Assembly (NCBI GenBank): GCA_017458975.1
Contig: JAFSZK010000091.1
Location: forward strand, 1-35,040
Length of the DNA: 35,040 nucleotides
Source of the DNA: Eubacterium sp.
Lineage (GTDB): Bacteria > Bacillota > Clostridia > Oscillospirales > Acutalibacteraceae
Direction of reading: 5' to 3'
Shown: positions 14,471 to 22,847 of the stretch, piece by piece
Layout of the letters: each line of letters starts with the position of its first letter
Position numbering within the stretch: position 1 is the stretch's first letter
Made by a program: the position numbers and the translations under genes
Notes under the pieces: generated by a model
Database searches by the model: none
What the model saw: only the letters and a program-made list of their open reading frames with translations
Told to the model about the DNA's origin: nothing

Positions 14471-16772
14471 TCTTGCAAAAACGGCGGGTTTCTGCTTTGG
14501 CGTTGACAGAGCGGTTAACCTGGTTTACGAGCTTGTTGAAAAGGGTAATAAGGTCTGTACTCTCGGACCTATTATTCATAATGCCCAGCTCGTTGCAGAC
14601 CTTGAGAACAGGGGAGTTAAGATTATTGATAAGCCCGAGGACTGCCCTGAGGGCTATATGCTTGTTGTAAGAACTCACGGCGTTGAAAAAGAGGTTATAG
14701 AGGATATCGAAAAAAGGGGAATTGAGTATATTAATGCAACCTGTCCCTTTGTTACTAAAATCCATAATATTGTCAAAAAGCTTGACGAAAACGTACCCGT
14801 TTTAATCGCAGGAGACAGCAATCACCCCGAGGTTTTGGGTATTCGCTCCTACTGTAAGGGCAATTCCTACGTTTTTAAGAACGAAGAAGAACTGCAAGAA
14901 ATTATACAGAATAATGAAAGTGTAAAAAATTCGACACTTGTATGCGTATGTCAAACCACTTTTTCTCAAAAAGAATGGAAAAAATGTGAGAAAATCATAA
15001 AAAAGGTATGTACAAATTGTAAAATTTTTGATACAATATGTAATGCGACATCTGAAAGACAAAAAGAAGCGGCTGATTTATCAAAGGAAGCCGACGTGAT
15101 GATTGTTATAGGAGGTCGCCATTCATCCAATACCTGCAAACTTCAAGAGGTTTGCTCTACTAACTGTAAGTCGTATTTGATAGAGACTGCAAGCGAGCTT
15201 AAAAACATTGATTTTAGTACTTGCAAGGTAGTTGGTGTTACAGCCGGGGCTTCAACACCCTCGGTAATTATCAAGGAGGTACTCAAATCCATGTCCGAAG
15301 AAATTAAAGAAAAGGAAGTTGAAACAGCTTCAGTCGTTGCCGAAGCTGCGGAGACAGCAGAAACCGCTGAAAAAGCTGCTAAAAAAGCTGCTGTCAACGC
15401 ATCTGCTGATGGTGAGGCATCCTTTGAAGAATTACTTAATGAGTCTTTTAAGGACAACGACAACAGCAAGGTAGTAAAGGGAACTGTTGTTAACATCACA
15501 CCGACAGAGGTTTTTGTTGACGTTCCCGGAAGAAAGCAGACCGGCGTCGTAGCATTTGACGATTTAAGCTCCGAGCCTATTACAAAGGCAGAGGACGTTG
15601 TTTCAGTCGGTGATGAAATTGATTTAATCATTATGAAAACCGACGACCAGGACGGCGTGCTTAAGCTTTCAAAGCGCTTATTTGACGCTTCAAAGGGCTG
15701 GAACGATATTGTTGCAGCTAAAGAGAACGATGAAATTCTCGAAGGTACCGTAAGCCAGATTATCAGAGGCGGCGTTCTTGTAACAACAAATGATACAAGA
15801 GTATTTGTTCCCGCTTCTCTTACAGGCTTAAGAAGAAACGAAGACCTTGAAATTCTTAACGGCGCTAACGTAAGATTTAAGATTATTGACATTAATCCTA
15901 TGAGAAGAAGAGCCGTAGGCTCAATCAAGGTTGTTGCCGACGCTGAAAGAAAAGAAAGAGAAGACGCTTTATGGGCTACTCTTGAAGAGGGTCAGAAGCT
16001 TGACGGAACAGTTAAGTCTCTTACCTCCTACGGCGCATTTGTTGACCTTGGCGGAATCGACGGTATGATTCATATCAGCGAGCTTTCATGGTCAAGAATT
16101 AAGCACCCGAGCGAGGTTGTTAAGGTTGGCGATACCGTTGAGGTAACAATCAAGGCTCTCGACGAGGAAACAAGAAAAATCAGCCTTGGCTTCAAGAAGC
16201 TTGAGGACAACCCGTGGGAAATCCTTAAAAACGATTATCCCGTTGGCTCAATTGTTGACGCAAGAATTGTAAGCTTTGCATCCTTCGGTGCGTTTGCAAA
16301 TATTCTTCCGACTGTTGACGGTCTTATCCATATCAGCCAGATTAGCGAAGAAAGAATTAACGCTCCCGGCGATATCCTTAAGATTGGCGAGACCGTTCCC
16401 GCAAAGATTATAGATATTGATTTCGATAAGAAGAGAGTTTCGCTTTCCGTAAAGGAAACGCTTGACAGACCTGTTCCGAAGCCGGCTGAGGAAGAAAAGC
16501 CTGCCGAGGAGGAAGCACCTGTTGAGGAAGAAGCTCCCGCAGTTGAAGAAGCTCCCGCAGTTGAGGAGGCTCCCGCAGTTGAGGAAGCTCCTGCAGTTGA
16601 AGAGGCTCCTGCAGAGGAAGAGGCTCCCGCAGTTGAAGAGGCTCCCGCAGTTGAAGAGGCTCCTGCAGTTGAAGAGGCTCCCGCAGAGGAAGAAGCTCCT
16701 GCAGAGGAAGAAGCTCCCGCAGAGGAAGGAGCTCCTGCAGAGGAAGAAGCTCCCGCAGAGGATGCTGAATAA
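14460..16772 (+). CDS. ispH: fusion of HMB-PP reductase IspH with ribosomal protein S1-like domains
   Basis: 770 residues. Residues 1-280 are IspH, the last enzyme of the MEP isoprenoid pathway; its [4Fe-4S] cysteines are C12, C95 and C194, with active-site H40, H73, H122 and E124. A charged alanine/glutamate linker (280-335) leads to four S1 RNA-binding repeats (about 338-405, 420-490, 510-580, 595-665); the third (GTVKSLTSYGAFVDLGG) and fourth are the most typical. The tail is a long acidic APAVEE repeat. This fusion is known in many Clostridia and replaces separate ispH and rpsA. Start ATG 14460 is preferred to GTG 14451, as IspH normally begins two or three residues before this lysine-rich strand. 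Terminator at 16784. Confidence 0.96.
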   Translation: MTINLAKTAGFCFGVDRAVNLVYELVEKGNKVCTLGPIIHNAQLVADLENRGVKIIDKPEDCPEGYMLVVRTHGVEKEVIEDIEKRGIEYINATCPFVTKIHNIVKKLDENVPVLIAGDSNHPEVLGIRSYCKGNSYVFKNEEELQEIIQNNESVKNSTLVCVCQTTFSQKEWKKCEKIIKKVCTNCKIFDTICNATSERQKEAADLSKEADVMIVIGGRHSSNTCKLQEVCSTNCKSYLIETASELKNIDFSTCKVVGVTAGASTPSVIIKEVLKSMSEEIKEKEVETASVVAEAAETAETAEKAAKKAAVNASADGEASFEELLNESFKDNDNSKVVKGTVVNITPTEVFVDVPGRKQTGVVAFDDLSSEPITKAEDVVSVGDEIDLIIMKTDDQDGVLKLSKRLFDASKGWNDIVAAKENDEILEGTVSQIIRGGVLVTTNDTRVFVPASLTGLRRNEDLEILNGANVRFKIIDINPMRRRAVGSIKVVADAERKEREDALWATLEEGQKLDGTVKSLTSYGAFVDLGGIDGMIHISELSWSRIKHPSEVVKVGDTVEVTIKALDEETRKISLGFKKLEDNPWEILKNDYPVGSIVDARIVSFASFGAFANILPTVDGLIHISQISEERINAPGDILKIGETVPAKIIDIDFDKKRVSLSVKETLDRPVPKPAEEEKPAEEEAPVEEEAPAVEEAPAVEEAPAVEEAPAVEEAPAEEEAPAVEEAPAVEEAPAVEEAPAEEEAPAEEEAPAEEGAPAEEEAPAEDAE
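16515..16766 (+). repeat. 18-bp coding tandem repeat (APAVEE/APAEEE)
   Basis: About fourteen in-frame copies of an 18-base unit (GCTCCCGCAGTTGAAGAA and variants) encode the acidic C-terminal tail of the IspH-S1 protein. The units differ mainly at third positions and in GTT versus GAG at the fourth codon, showing expansion by unit duplication. Copy number may vary between strains. Confidence 0.9.
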
Positions 16773-16783
16773 TACATAAATTT

Positions 16784-16806
16784 AAAGCACCGCGTTGCGG
16801 TGCTTT
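16784..16806 (+). terminator. intrinsic terminator of the ispH-rpsA gene
   Basis: AAAGCACCGC (16784-16793) pairs with GCGGTGCTTT (16797-16806) around GTT, followed by TGTT. Confidence 0.85.
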
Positions 16807-16822
16807 TGTTATACCAAATAAT

Positions 16823-16845
16823 AAAAACCCCCGATGGGGGTTTTT
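16823..16845. terminator. second, symmetric bidirectional terminator
   Basis: AAAAACCCCC (16823-16832), loop GAT, GGGGG and TTTTT (16836-16845). The A and T runs make it functional in both directions. It ends two bases before the stop of the minus-strand gene, so it mainly serves that gene and backs up the plus-strand terminator. Confidence 0.85.
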
Positions 16846-16847
16846 AT

Positions 16848-17591
16848 TTAGTCTCTTCCGCCGGACTGATTATCAATTGCGTCGGATTCTATTCTGAAAT
16901 CAACGCTTTTGTTATTTGCGTTAATTGTTTTAGATTCTTCGTAGTTCTCGTTTACAAGCTTAATCTTTACGCTGACGCTTCCTTCATATTTCTGGCTTGA
17001 AGTATATGAATATGTTCCGCCGTCCAAAGCGATATTCTGAGTATTAACTAAACTGTCGTTAATATAAAATTCAAGCGTATCGGTATTTGCGCCCTTTGCC
17101 GGAACAACTACGTTTATTTTTACGCTTCTTGACTTGTCGTCGGGGTTGGTCGGGTCAGTCGGGTCGGTCGGAGTTACCGGGGTATCCGGCTTGCTCGGAG
17201 TAACCGGCTTAGTAGAAGGCTTTTTAGCAACTGCTTTCGTTTTACCTGCTACAACCTTTGAATACTTACCCTTTTTCTTTTTCTTAAGAGCGCGAACCTT
17301 AAAGTAATATTTCTTATTACTCTTGAGCTTTTTAATTGTAACCTTTACGGTCTTGCCCTTTTTAATGGTCTTTGCCTTTTTATAGCCCTTTTTCTTTTTT
17401 GTAGAGTAATAAACCTGATAACCGGTTGCACCCTTAACCTTTTTCCACTTAAGTGATACGCTGCTCGTTGTTGTTTTTACAACCTTTACGCTTTTAACCT
17501 GACCGACGCTTGCAGCGTATGCCGAAGCGGGTACGGCAACTGCGGTTAAAATCATAACCAGGCAAAGCGCAATTGACAATAGTTTTTTCAT
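16848..17591 (-). CDS. secreted fibronectin type III-like protein
   Basis: 247 residues. Signal peptide MKKLLSIALCLVMILTAVAV with cleavage near ASAYA (about residue 26). Residues 30-120 are one Fn3-like domain extremely rich in lysine (SVSLKWKKVKGATGYQVYYS, then KKYYFKVRALK). A Pro/Thr/Asp linker (about 125-155) leads to an 85-residue beta-rich C-terminal domain (INVVVPAKGANTDTLEFYIN) that I do not recognise. No LPXTG or catalytic motif. The high positive charge suggests contact with anionic wall polymers or nucleic acid, but that is conjecture. RBS AAGGAGG and ATG 17591 are ideal; its own promoter lies at 17624-17652. Confidence 0.8.
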   Translation of the reverse strand: MKKLLSIALCLVMILTAVAVPASAYAASVGQVKSVKVVKTTTSSVSLKWKKVKGATGYQVYYSTKKKKGYKKAKTIKKGKTVKVTIKKLKSNKKYYFKVRALKKKKKGKYSKVVAGKTKAVAKKPSTKPVTPSKPDTPVTPTDPTDPTNPDDKSRSVKINVVVPAKGANTDTLEFYINDSLVNTQNIALDGGTYSYTSSQKYEGSVSVKIKLVNENYEESKTINANNKSVDFRIESDAIDNQSGGRD

Positions 17592-17623
17592 AAATTTCCT
17601 CCTTAATTGTATATTTCAATATC

Positions 17624-17652
17624 ATTATACAATATTTAAGCAATTATTTCAA
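17624..17652 (-). promoter_or_regulatory. promoter of the secreted Fn3 gene inside the cyclophilin gene end
   Basis: On the minus strand TTGAAA (17652-17647), 17 bp, TATAAT (17629-17624). The -35 lies within the last codons of the cyclophilin gene. TTGTATA...TATACAA around the -10 is also an inverted repeat. Confidence 0.75.
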
Positions 17653-18220
17653 TAGTATCTATAATTACATCATTTACCGGTCTGTCGCCCGGCTCGGTTT
17701 CAACGCATGCAATTTTTTCAAGCGTTTCCTTTCCTTCGATAAGCTGACCGAAAACCGTATGATGAAAATCAAGCCACGGCGTTCCGCCGACCCTTCTGTA
17801 ATTCTCAACACACTCCTCGGGATAACCCTGTTCGCTGAGCTTTTCCATCTGGTTTAACATCTGCGGCGGGGCTGTGTTTGCGTGAACGATAAAGAATTGA
17901 GAGACGTTGGTGTTCGGTCCCGAATTAGCCATTGAAAGCGCGCCGTAATAATTATGAGCTTCCTCGCTGAATTCGTCCTTAAAGGGATGGCCCCATATTG
18001 ACTGACCGCCCATACCGGTTCCCGTCGGGTCGCCGCCCTGAATCATAAAGTCTTTAATAATTCTGTGGAAAATCAGTCCGTCATAATATCCGTTTGCCGA
18101 AAGCTTTGTGAAATTTTCAACCGCCATCGGAGCAATCTCGGGGAAAAGAATAAACGTCATATCGCCGAGATTTGTTTTAATTACCGCCTTAGTACCGGTT
18201 TTTAATTCTAACTGGTTCAT
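17636..18220 (-). CDS. cyclophilin-type peptidyl-prolyl cis-trans isomerase
   Basis: 194 residues. Accelerates proline isomerisation during folding. Core motifs are [22 protein letters not shown] (catalytic Arg in FHR), [19 protein letters not shown] and [10 protein letters not shown]. Compared with minimal cyclophilins there is an insert of about 35 residues ([11 protein letters not shown] ... YRRVGG) before the last motif, common in clostridial members. No signal peptide, so cytoplasmic. ATG 18220 is chosen over ATG 18235 because GGAGG lies between them. It is 24 bases downstream of the GH2 gene and probably read from the same transcript. Confidence 0.95.
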   Translation of the reverse strand: MNQLELKTGTKAVIKTNLGDMTFILFPEIAPMAVENFTKLSANGYYDGLIFHRIIKDFMIQGGDPTGTGMGGQSIWGHPFKDEFSEEAHNYYGALSMANSGPNTNVSQFFIVHANTAPPQMLNQMEKLSEQGYPEECVENYRRVGGTPWLDFHHTVFGQLIEGKETLEKIACVETEPGDRPVNDVIIDTIEIIA

Positions 18221-18244
18221 ATTTCCTCCGTTCATTTAGTTCTC

Positions 18245-19942
18245 TTACAGTGTTACTCTTTCGTTTATTTTCTGTAAAATCTCTTTGTCAATTTTCATAA
18301 CCTTGCGGTCATAGGTCATAATTCCGTTAAGCTCGTCCTCAACGTCGGTTACCTGGGTATAAACCGTTGCGGAAAGTCCTTTTGGAATCTGGGGAATAAT
18401 CGTTTTGTTAAACAGCTTTGAATATGCCTTTTCAAGAGTCTGCTTCGTTCTGTAAATCTTATAGCCGAACATTTTATTATTAAAGGTATGTCCCTTAACT
18501 CTTGTTGAAAGTCCGCCGAACTCGGTTAAAAGATACGGCTTGTCCCCCTGTTTAACAATAATCGGGGTAAAGTAAATATGCTTTGAGATAACGTCGGTAA
18601 CGCCCCTGTCGTGCCAGCCTGAAGCGGAATCAACCGTTCTTGTCCTGTCCCACTCTTTAAGCATTTTGTACGCCTTAGCTGAGTCAAACTGACCCCAGCC
18701 CTCGTTAAAGGGAACCCAAAGCGCAATACACACACAGTTGTAAAGCGCGTCAACCATTTCGCGAAGCTCCTTATAATAAAGCTCCCTTGCTTTTTCGCTT
18801 GTTCTGTGGAATTTTTTATAATCCGTGTCGTCGAGATTAACGCCGATAAACGGAATTGCCGAAACCTCAAGTCCGTACTGTCCGCCGCCGTTAATCATAT
18901 CCTGCCAGACTAAAATTCCGTTAACGTCGCAGTAGTGATACCATAGCATCGGCTCGATTTTAATATGCTTTCTCAGCATATTAAAGCCGCATTCCTTAAC
19001 GGTTTTAACGTCAAACTCCATTGCCTCGTTGCTCGGCGGAGTTAAAAAGCCGTCGGGATAATAGCCCTGGTCAAGAAGACCGTTATGGAAATAAGGCTTG
19101 TTGTTGAGAAAAAGCCTCGGCACGCCGTTATCGTCAACGCCCGTGGAGAACTTTCTCATACCGAAATATGATTTTACCGTATCCTTTCCGTACTTAAAGG
19201 TAACGTCATAAAGGAAGGGGCTTTCGGGCGACCAGGTTTTAACCTCGTCAAGCTTAATAACCGTATCGGTAGTGTCGGCAATAGTGTTATCGCCGTCTTT
19301 AATAATAATTTCAACCCCGTTTGCTCCGTCAAATTCAAAGCTGACCTCACTCTTGTCAAGGTCGGGAGTTATTCTGACGTTTTTAATGTACTCCTTCGGC
19401 GTTGATTCGAGCCATACGCTCTGCCAGATACCGCTTTGGGGCGAGTACCATATACCGCCTCTTTTTGTTTTCTGTTTACCGCGGGAGTATTCGTTATCCT
19501 CGCACAGGTCGCGAACTATAACGTTAAGCACGTTTTCGCCGTCCTTAAGATAATCCGTAAGCTCGGCGGTAAACGGGGTATAGCCTCCGTGGTGTTCAAA
19601 AACAAATTCGCCGTTTAAAAGAATCTTTGAAATCTGGTCAACTGCGCCGAAGTTTATAAAAACACGTCCCTTATTAAAGCCCTCGGGAAGAATAAAACGC
19701 TTTTCGTAAACAAGATATTCATTATGTGCCAATACTCTGTTTACCCCCGAAAGCGGGCTTTCCGGCGAGAAGGGTACGGTTATTCTATAATCATATTTTT
19801 CGGGTACCTCTTCGCCCTCGCAAAAGGCTAAATCCCACTCTCCGTTCAGAGTAATATAGCTGTCGCGTTTAAATTGCGGTCTCGGGTATTCACTGAGAGG
19901 GGCGTCCTTTTTTAAATCTTCTCCCCATTTTGTAAATAGCAT
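18245..19942 (-). CDS. glycoside hydrolase family 2 enzyme
   Basis: 565 residues with the GH2 order: an N-terminal jelly-roll sugar-binding domain (about 25-180, including NGEWDLAF and SGIWQSVWLES), a short Ig-like domain (185-265) and a TIM barrel (270-565). Acid/base residue E414 in WVPFNEGWGQFD, nucleophile E474 in LLTEFGG. GH2 includes beta-galactosidases, beta-glucuronidases and beta-mannosidases; the length and the barrel motif MLRKHIKIEPMLWYHYCD fit a beta-galactosidase-like subgroup often seen in gut Firmicutes, but specificity cannot be told. No signal peptide, so substrates must be imported. Start ATG 19942 overlaps the stop of the ABC exporter gene by one base. Confidence 0.92.
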   Translation of the reverse strand: MLFTKWGEDLKKDAPLSEYPRPQFKRDSYITLNGEWDLAFCEGEEVPEKYDYRITVPFSPESPLSGVNRVLAHNEYLVYEKRFILPEGFNKGRVFINFGAVDQISKILLNGEFVFEHHGGYTPFTAELTDYLKDGENVLNVIVRDLCEDNEYSRGKQKTKRGGIWYSPQSGIWQSVWLESTPKEYIKNVRITPDLDKSEVSFEFDGANGVEIIIKDGDNTIADTTDTVIKLDEVKTWSPESPFLYDVTFKYGKDTVKSYFGMRKFSTGVDDNGVPRLFLNNKPYFHNGLLDQGYYPDGFLTPPSNEAMEFDVKTVKECGFNMLRKHIKIEPMLWYHYCDVNGILVWQDMINGGGQYGLEVSAIPFIGVNLDDTDYKKFHRTSEKARELYYKELREMVDALYNCVCIALWVPFNEGWGQFDSAKAYKMLKEWDRTRTVDSASGWHDRGVTDVISKHIYFTPIIVKQGDKPYLLTEFGGLSTRVKGHTFNNKMFGYKIYRTKQTLEKAYSKLFNKTIIPQIPKGLSATVYTQVTDVEDELNGIMTYDRKVMKIDKEILQKINERVTL

Positions 19943-21636
19943 TATTTTTCCTCCATAACAATTTTTGAGTCTATAATCTGGATGTGTTTATTACAAATTT
20001 CAAGAGCTGCCTTTTTGTGAGATACAATAATGCAGGTCTTGTTTTTAAGCTGTTTAAGATTTGTAAGAAAACGCTTTTCGGTTGCCTCGTCAAGAGCGGA
20101 GGTTGCCTCGTCAAGAAGTATAACGGGCGAATTTGAAAGAAGCGAGCGAGCTATCGCAAGTCGCTGGAGCTGACCCTCGGAAAGACCTATACCTCTTTCG
20201 CCGATAACGGTTTCAATACCCTCGGGAAGCGTGTCTATAAATTCGTCGGCGCATGAAATTCTTATAGCCTCGTTAATTTCCTCCTCGCTTGCCTCGTCGT
20301 TGATAAACAACAGGTTTTCCTTAATTGTTCCCGACAAAAGGAAATTGCCCTGGGGAACATATGAAAACAGCTTTCTCGTTGAGTAATTAACGGGCACTCT
20401 GTCGTCTTCAAGAACAAGCTCAATGCTGCCGTCCTGAACAGTGAACACTCCGAGAAGGAGCTTTAAAAGAGTGCTCTTTCCGATACCCGAAATACCCATT
20501 ATTGCAACAAAATCGCCCTTATTAACCGTAAGGGAGGTGTTGTCAAGAATTATATCCCTGTCATAGCTGAAGGAGATATTGCTAAATTCAATTGATTTAA
20601 GAACAGCATAAGCCTCGTCAACCTTAATCTGAAGGCTCTTATCCTCGGTTTCGTCGGGGAGAGCTTCAATTTCCATAAGTCTTTCAGCCGACGCCAAAAG
20701 ACCGAAATATTTTGGCATAATCGACGAAAGAGAAGCAAAGGGCTGCTGAATCTGGTTTACAAGCTGGAGCATAGCGGTAACCGTACCGTAGTCAAGACCG
20801 TTAATAATACGGTAAGCGCCGAAGGTTATTGCGAAAACGTAGCCGAGACTGAACACCGTTCCGACTCCCGCGTTGGCAACAATACCGAAAAACCGTCTTT
20901 TCATTTTAGCCGTGTAGTTAACAGCCTGAAGCTCGTCCACCTTGTTTTCAATTTTATCCTCAACTACAAACGCCTTAACTACAAGCAGACTTGTAACCGC
21001 TTCCTGTACAAAGGAACGCGTGTTACCCTCGGTTTCCTGAACCGCCTTGTGCAGTCTTTTAAGCGTTTTTCTGAAAAACTGAGTACATGAAAATACGAAC
21101 AGGCCGCCTACAAGAAATACAAGCGCAAAAATCTTATCTATGATAATAAGATAGATAAACGCAAAGGTGAGCCTTGTTATAAAAAGAACAACGTTTGGCA
21201 GTATTGTCGTAAAGCCGTCCGATATAACGGTTACGTCGTTGAACATCCTGTTTTGAAGCTCGCCCGTATGATACTTCGTTATTTTTGAATAATCCTTTTT
21301 TAAAACGGTTTCAAGCATATGCTGCTTTAATATCCACTCAAGGCGGCATTTGCATTTTTCACAAACGCTGCGTCCGATAATATTAAGCGCAACCTGAGAG
21401 CCTACAACAAGAACAAAGTATATTGCGTATCTTATTACCTTTTCGAGCGATTTATCTATAACGGCGGCGTTAATAATATGCTTTGAAAAATTAGCATAAA
21501 TAATGGTGATTGCCGCCATAGCGATATTTACAACGATTAAAAATACTACGCGCCATTTCTCACTTTTACAGATTTCATACATCCATTTTAAAGTTTTTAC
21601 GTCGCCTTTTTTAAACTTCTTCTGACTTTCTTCCAC
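19942..21636 (-). CDS. ABC exporter with fused membrane and ATPase domains
   Basis: 564 residues. The first 310 carry about six transmembrane helices of the type IV exporter fold (VVFLIVVNIAMAAITIIYANF, then YAIYFVLVVGSQVALNII, and others). The nucleotide-binding domain has Walker A GISGIGKS (about 379), signature LSEGQLQRLAIARS (about 487), Walker B VILLDEATSALD and a switch histidine (IVSHKKAAL). Exporters of this form move lipids, drugs or peptides and usually work as dimers. There is no N-terminal C39 peptidase domain. The start is GTG 21636, directly abutting the TAA of the upstream S26-like peptidase gene, so the two are translationally coupled and may act on one substrate. Confidence 0.9.
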   Translation of the reverse strand: MEESQKKFKKGDVKTLKWMYEICKSEKWRVVFLIVVNIAMAAITIIYANFSKHIINAAVIDKSLEKVIRYAIYFVLVVGSQVALNIIGRSVCEKCKCRLEWILKQHMLETVLKKDYSKITKYHTGELQNRMFNDVTVISDGFTTILPNVVLFITRLTFAFIYLIIIDKIFALVFLVGGLFVFSCTQFFRKTLKRLHKAVQETEGNTRSFVQEAVTSLLVVKAFVVEDKIENKVDELQAVNYTAKMKRRFFGIVANAGVGTVFSLGYVFAITFGAYRIINGLDYGTVTAMLQLVNQIQQPFASLSSIMPKYFGLLASAERLMEIEALPDETEDKSLQIKVDEAYAVLKSIEFSNISFSYDRDIILDNTSLTVNKGDFVAIMGISGIGKSTLLKLLLGVFTVQDGSIELVLEDDRVPVNYSTRKLFSYVPQGNFLLSGTIKENLLFINDEASEEEINEAIRISCADEFIDTLPEGIETVIGERGIGLSEGQLQRLAIARSLLSNSPVILLDEATSALDEATEKRFLTNLKQLKNKTCIIVSHKKAALEICNKHIQIIDSKIVMEEK

Positions 21637-22092
21637 TTAGTTATACTCCACTTTAAATAATTTTCTTTCAATAAATCTTACAGCCCGTCCGAAAAAAATC
21701 TGAACGCCTCTTACGGGATAAAGAGCAACCCATACTCTCGAATAGAATTTATAAAGCTTATTCGTTTCAAGGTCGATATACCTTTTTCCGTTTTTGTAAA
21801 AGCCTATCAGCTTTCCGCATATCATATCGTCGGTAACGTATTCCCTTGTTTTAAGGTTGTCGCCAATAATGATATAGTGGTCGTCGTGCACCTCGCAAAC
21901 TCTGTGCATAATGTATTGAGAATTTTTTTCGTAAAGCGCAACGTCGTATTTTTTCAAACGTTCTTCGGGTTTGACAACAATAATGTTATCACGGTGATGG
22001 TGCAAAAGAGGCCACATCGAGGTACCCGAGGTGAGTGAGGTATATTTACCGTACTCGTCAAGTATCTGTCTTATTGACTTTTCTTCGTCCAT
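21637..22092 (-). CDS. S24/S26-type serine peptidase (signal-peptidase-like, Ser/His)
   Basis: 151 residues. TSGTSMWPLL contains the nucleophile S25; KYDVALYEKNSQYIMHRV follows, in which the residue expected as catalytic Lys in bacterial signal peptidases is His (H63), as in SipW/ER-type signal peptidases. IIIGDN (75-79) is the conserved GDN box. No clear N-terminal membrane anchor; the C-terminal region (about 115-145) is moderately hydrophobic with basic residues. It probably cleaves an exported peptide or a specific protein. It is the first gene of a transcript with the ABC exporter, promoter at 22123-22151. No substrate gene is seen next to it. A LexA-like role is unlikely because there is no DNA-binding domain. 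Confidence 0.82.
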   Translation of the reverse strand: MDEEKSIRQILDEYGKYTSLTSGTSMWPLLHHHRDNIIVVKPEERLKKYDVALYEKNSQYIMHRVCEVHDDHYIIIGDNLKTREYVTDDMICGKLIGFYKNGKRYIDLETNKLYKFYSRVWVALYPVRGVQIFFGRAVRFIERKLFKVEYN

Positions 22093-22122
22093 TTTGTCAC
22101 CGCCTTATATTATATCACTGTA

Positions 22123-22151
22123 ATTATAGCATATATTTATAGTTATGTAAA
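22123..22151 (-). promoter_or_regulatory. promoter of the peptidase-exporter-GH2 unit
   Basis: On the minus strand TTTACA (22151-22146), 17 bp, TATAAT (22128-22123). The -35 overlaps the gatD stop codon. RBS GGTGA and ATG 22092 follow. This separates the unit from murT-gatD. Confidence 0.75.
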
Positions 22152-22847
22152 TCTTAAAATAAGCTCGTCGTGGCATTTTTTATCGAGTGAGTCGTCAAGC
22201 GCGCTGAAATCGGCGGTTTTAATAAAGCTGTTAATTATTGCATATTTTAGCTCGGGATTTTTCACAAGCACGGGACCGTGAGCGTAAGTGCCGAAGGTGT
22301 TTTTGTATTTTACCCCCTCGCTTTTGTCCCTCCCGTTGTTTCCGTATCCGATTATAACTCTGCCGAGCGGGGAAAGGGTATCGCTTAAAAACGTTCTTCC
22401 CGCATGGTTCTCAAAGCCCGTGATTTTGCCGAAATCACTTTGAAAAACGATGTTTCCGATAAGTCTTTTTTCACCGCTCTCGGTATAAAAGGGAAGCGCG
22501 CCGCTTAGCTTTATCATTTCGTTTTCGGCGGTTTTGAAGTATTCGCCGAGCAGCTGAAACCCTCCGCAGATTGCAAGAACGGTTTTTCCGCTTTCGATAT
22601 AGAAGCTGAGCGCTTCGCTCTTTTTTCTTAAATCGTCTTTTATAATATTCATTTCCCTGTCCTGACCTCCGCCGATAAAAAGAAAGTCGAAATCCCCGAG
22701 CCTGTCGCCGATTTCAATTTTGTTTACCTCGCACCCGAAGCCGAGCCTCTCAAGCGTGTTTTTAATACAGATAATATTACCCGTATCGCCGTAAAGGGAC
22801 AGCTCGGCGGGATATAAATGGGATAGCCTTATTTTTCCTCTTTCCAA
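22143..22847 (-). CDS. gatD: lipid II isoglutaminyl synthase, glutaminase subunit GatD
   Basis: 234 residues, CobB/CobQ-like class I glutamine amidotransferase. The nucleophile is C94 in LAICGGFQLLG and the histidine H190 in TYAHGPVL. It releases ammonia from glutamine for MurT, which amidates the alpha-carboxyl of D-glutamate in lipid II, at the cytoplasmic face of the membrane. The start is TTG 22847: GAGGAGAGG stands just upstream and the N-terminus then matches the family (IRLSHLYPAELSLYGDTGNI). It overlaps murT by 19 bases, as is usual for this pair. Confidence 0.95.
   Translation of the reverse strand: MERGKIRLSHLYPAELSLYGDTGNIICIKNTLERLGFGCEVNKIEIGDRLGDFDFLFIGGGQDREMNIIKDDLRKKSEALSFYIESGKTVLAICGGFQLLGEYFKTAENEMIKLSGALPFYTESGEKRLIGNIVFQSDFGKITGFENHAGRTFLSDTLSPLGRVIIGYGNNGRDKSEGVKYKNTFGTYAHGPVLVKNPELKYAIINSFIKTADFSALDDSLDKKCHDELILRFT

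Noticed and set aside
15143..15928. 261-codon minus-strand frame
   Set aside because: Antisense to the IspH-S1 coding region; Ser/Thr/Leu-rich with no recognisable domain.
16515..16766. Possible CRISPR array
   Set aside because: The 18-bp units are contiguous with no spacers and encode an in-frame protein tail.
16235..16777. Long minus-strand open frame with Gly-Ala-Ser repeats
   Set aside because: It is the antisense of the APAVEE repeat in the IspH-S1 gene, which lacks stops for compositional reasons. No RBS, and the plus-strand domains are unmistakable.
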